Source: Caballeronia concitans
GTDB lineage: Bacteria; Pseudomonadota; Gammaproteobacteria; Burkholderiales; Burkholderiaceae
Assembly (NCBI RefSeq): GCF_001544615.1
Contig: NZ_FCNV02000001.1
Location: forward strand, 1,273,602-1,337,601
Length of the DNA stretch: 64,000 nucleotides
Direction: 5' to 3'
Shown: positions 63,550 through 64,000 of the stretch, one piece after another
Position numbering within the stretch: position 1 is the first letter of the stretch
Layout: each line of letters begins with the position of its first letter
Translations under genes and position numbers: made by a program
The notes under the pieces: model-generated
The model's database searches: none
What the model saw: the letters and a program-made list of their open reading frames with translations, nothing else
What the model was told of the DNA's origin: nothing

Positions 63550-63617
63550 GTAAGCGCGCAGAAATGGACGTCTGGAACTGTTTGATCTGAGCGCGCAGGC
63601 TATGTCCACTGTTTCGA
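63550..63617. mobile_element. short IS remnant, IS66-like terminus
   Basis: The DUF3597 frame is interrupted exactly at GTAAGCGCGCAG; IS66-family elements often begin with GTAAGCG. Only about 68 bases remain before an IS3-type end begins. Family assignment is inference from the terminal bases alone. Confidence 0.4.
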
Positions 63618-63923
63618 TGAACTGACCCCGGAATGTTGGACGCGGTGACGTTAGTGCTGCTTATATTTCATTCTGTACTGGACAGGGCTGAGTCCTTGCA
63701 ATCTTAGCTTGATTCGATCGTGGTTGTAATAGTGGATGTAGTCCTTGATGCCGGTTTGCAGTTCGTCGACGTTGCGAAACCTGTTCATGTAGAAAAATTC
63801 CGACTTAAGCGTACCGAAGAAGCTCTCCATCGTGGCGTTATCGAGACAATTGCCTTTGCGTGACATGCTCTGTCTTACTTTCTGCTGTTTAAGCCGGCGA
63901 CCATAGACCGGCATCTGGTATTG
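63618..63923 (-). mobile_element. IS3-family element, right end, interrupted
   Basis: Begins TGAACTGACCCCGGAATG, an IS3-family-type end, followed 33 bases later by the stop of an orfB transposase on the minus strand. Homology ends near 63923 where the transposase sequence changes abruptly, so another element appears to be inserted there. Confidence 0.7.
63651..63923 (-). pseudogene. IS3-family transposase OrfB, C-terminal fragment
   Basis: About 90 residues of the rve-type catalytic domain: QYQMPVYGRRLKQQ, RQSMSRKGNCLDNATMESFF (with the last catalytic Glu), GTLKSEFFYMNRF and YIHYYNHDRIKLRLQGLSP at the end. The HSDxGxQY motif that should come directly before QYQM is missing; the frame instead reads PVESA. 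It is therefore a truncated, inactive copy. Confidence 0.85.
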
Positions 63924-64000
63924 GGCGGATTCAACCGGTCGTCGCAACACCTTTAATCGAGGAGGTGTTGCGTGGTGCGAAGTGCAAAGCAGGTGTATCG
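63924..64000 (+). mobile_element. left end of a further insertion sequence (continues past the window)
   Basis: From about 63924 the sequence GGCGGATTCAACCGG replaces the IS3 transposase. A GGAGG ribosome site (63959-63963) and a start (GTGGTGCGAAGTGCAAAG, 63972 onward) follow on the plus strand, typical of an IS terminus followed by a transposase start. Too little is visible to name the family. Confidence 0.45.

Overview
The window reads as a chromosomal segment of a high-GC betaproteobacterium of the Burkholderiaceae, most like Paraburkholderia/Caballeronia. This rests on gene content and order seen here: an aceE-aceF-lpdA cluster followed by a polyhydroxyalkanoate phasin, a FixL/FixJ-like two-component pair divergent from aceE, divergent tyrB/uvrB, an ftrABCD ferrous-iron operon, and codon usage strongly biased to G/C at third positions. 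The genus is an inference; no database was consulted.

Layout. 1-8.5 kb (minus strand): the 5' part of an M3 oligopeptidase gene (cut by the window edge), folD, two secreted proteins of the DUF2950 and DUF3300 families, and a response regulator overlapping its PAS-containing histidine kinase by 4 bp. 8.8-15.4 kb: the pyruvate dehydrogenase complex; AceF carries two lipoyl domains and LpdA also carries two. 15.5-26.1 kb: phasin, a D,D-endopeptidase/carboxypeptidase of the S11 family, an IclR regulator divergent from a lutA-lutB pair without lutC, a glycine/proline-rich lipoprotein, tyrB and uvrB. 26.2-38.2 kb: an iron-themed stretch with ftrABCD, a DUF336 haem-binding-like protein, hemP, exbB-exbD-tonB, bfd and bfr, with three Fur-box-like sites; between them lie DUF1857, OsmC, pirin, LysR and murI genes, a 39-residue secreted peptide and a possible 20-residue membrane peptide. 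38.4-46.5 kb: class I fumarase, a YqhA-family protein, an EamA transporter, acetyl-CoA synthetase and a DUF4212/sodium-solute symporter pair.

46.5-63.05 kb: tRNA-Ser(GGA) and a 16.4-kb integrative genomic island. A 19-bp sequence covering the tRNA 3' end is repeated exactly at the far end (attL 46622-46640, attR 63029-63047), and copies of TGGTACACAG lie about 75 bp inside each end, as expected for integrase arm sites. The island carries a tyrosine integrase, an iteron-like array ahead of a probable winged-helix protein, an XRE regulator, several proteins I do not recognise, a probable McrA-like HNH nuclease with a DUF6884 neighbour, a serine resolvase, and at the right end three genes facing the same way: a 968-residue KAP-type NTPase with macro-like and Clp-N-like N-terminal parts and two membrane segments, an 823-residue STAND NTPase with TPR-like repeats, and a third gene of unknown function broken by a 4-bp tandem duplication. 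A 16-bp palindrome recurs four times in intergenic parts of the island and may mark a shared operator. I consider the right end the best candidate for an undescribed, probably anti-phage, system; the function is inference.

63.05-64 kb: the probable original tRNA terminator and a DUF3597 gene cut by a pile-up of insertion sequences that continues past the window.
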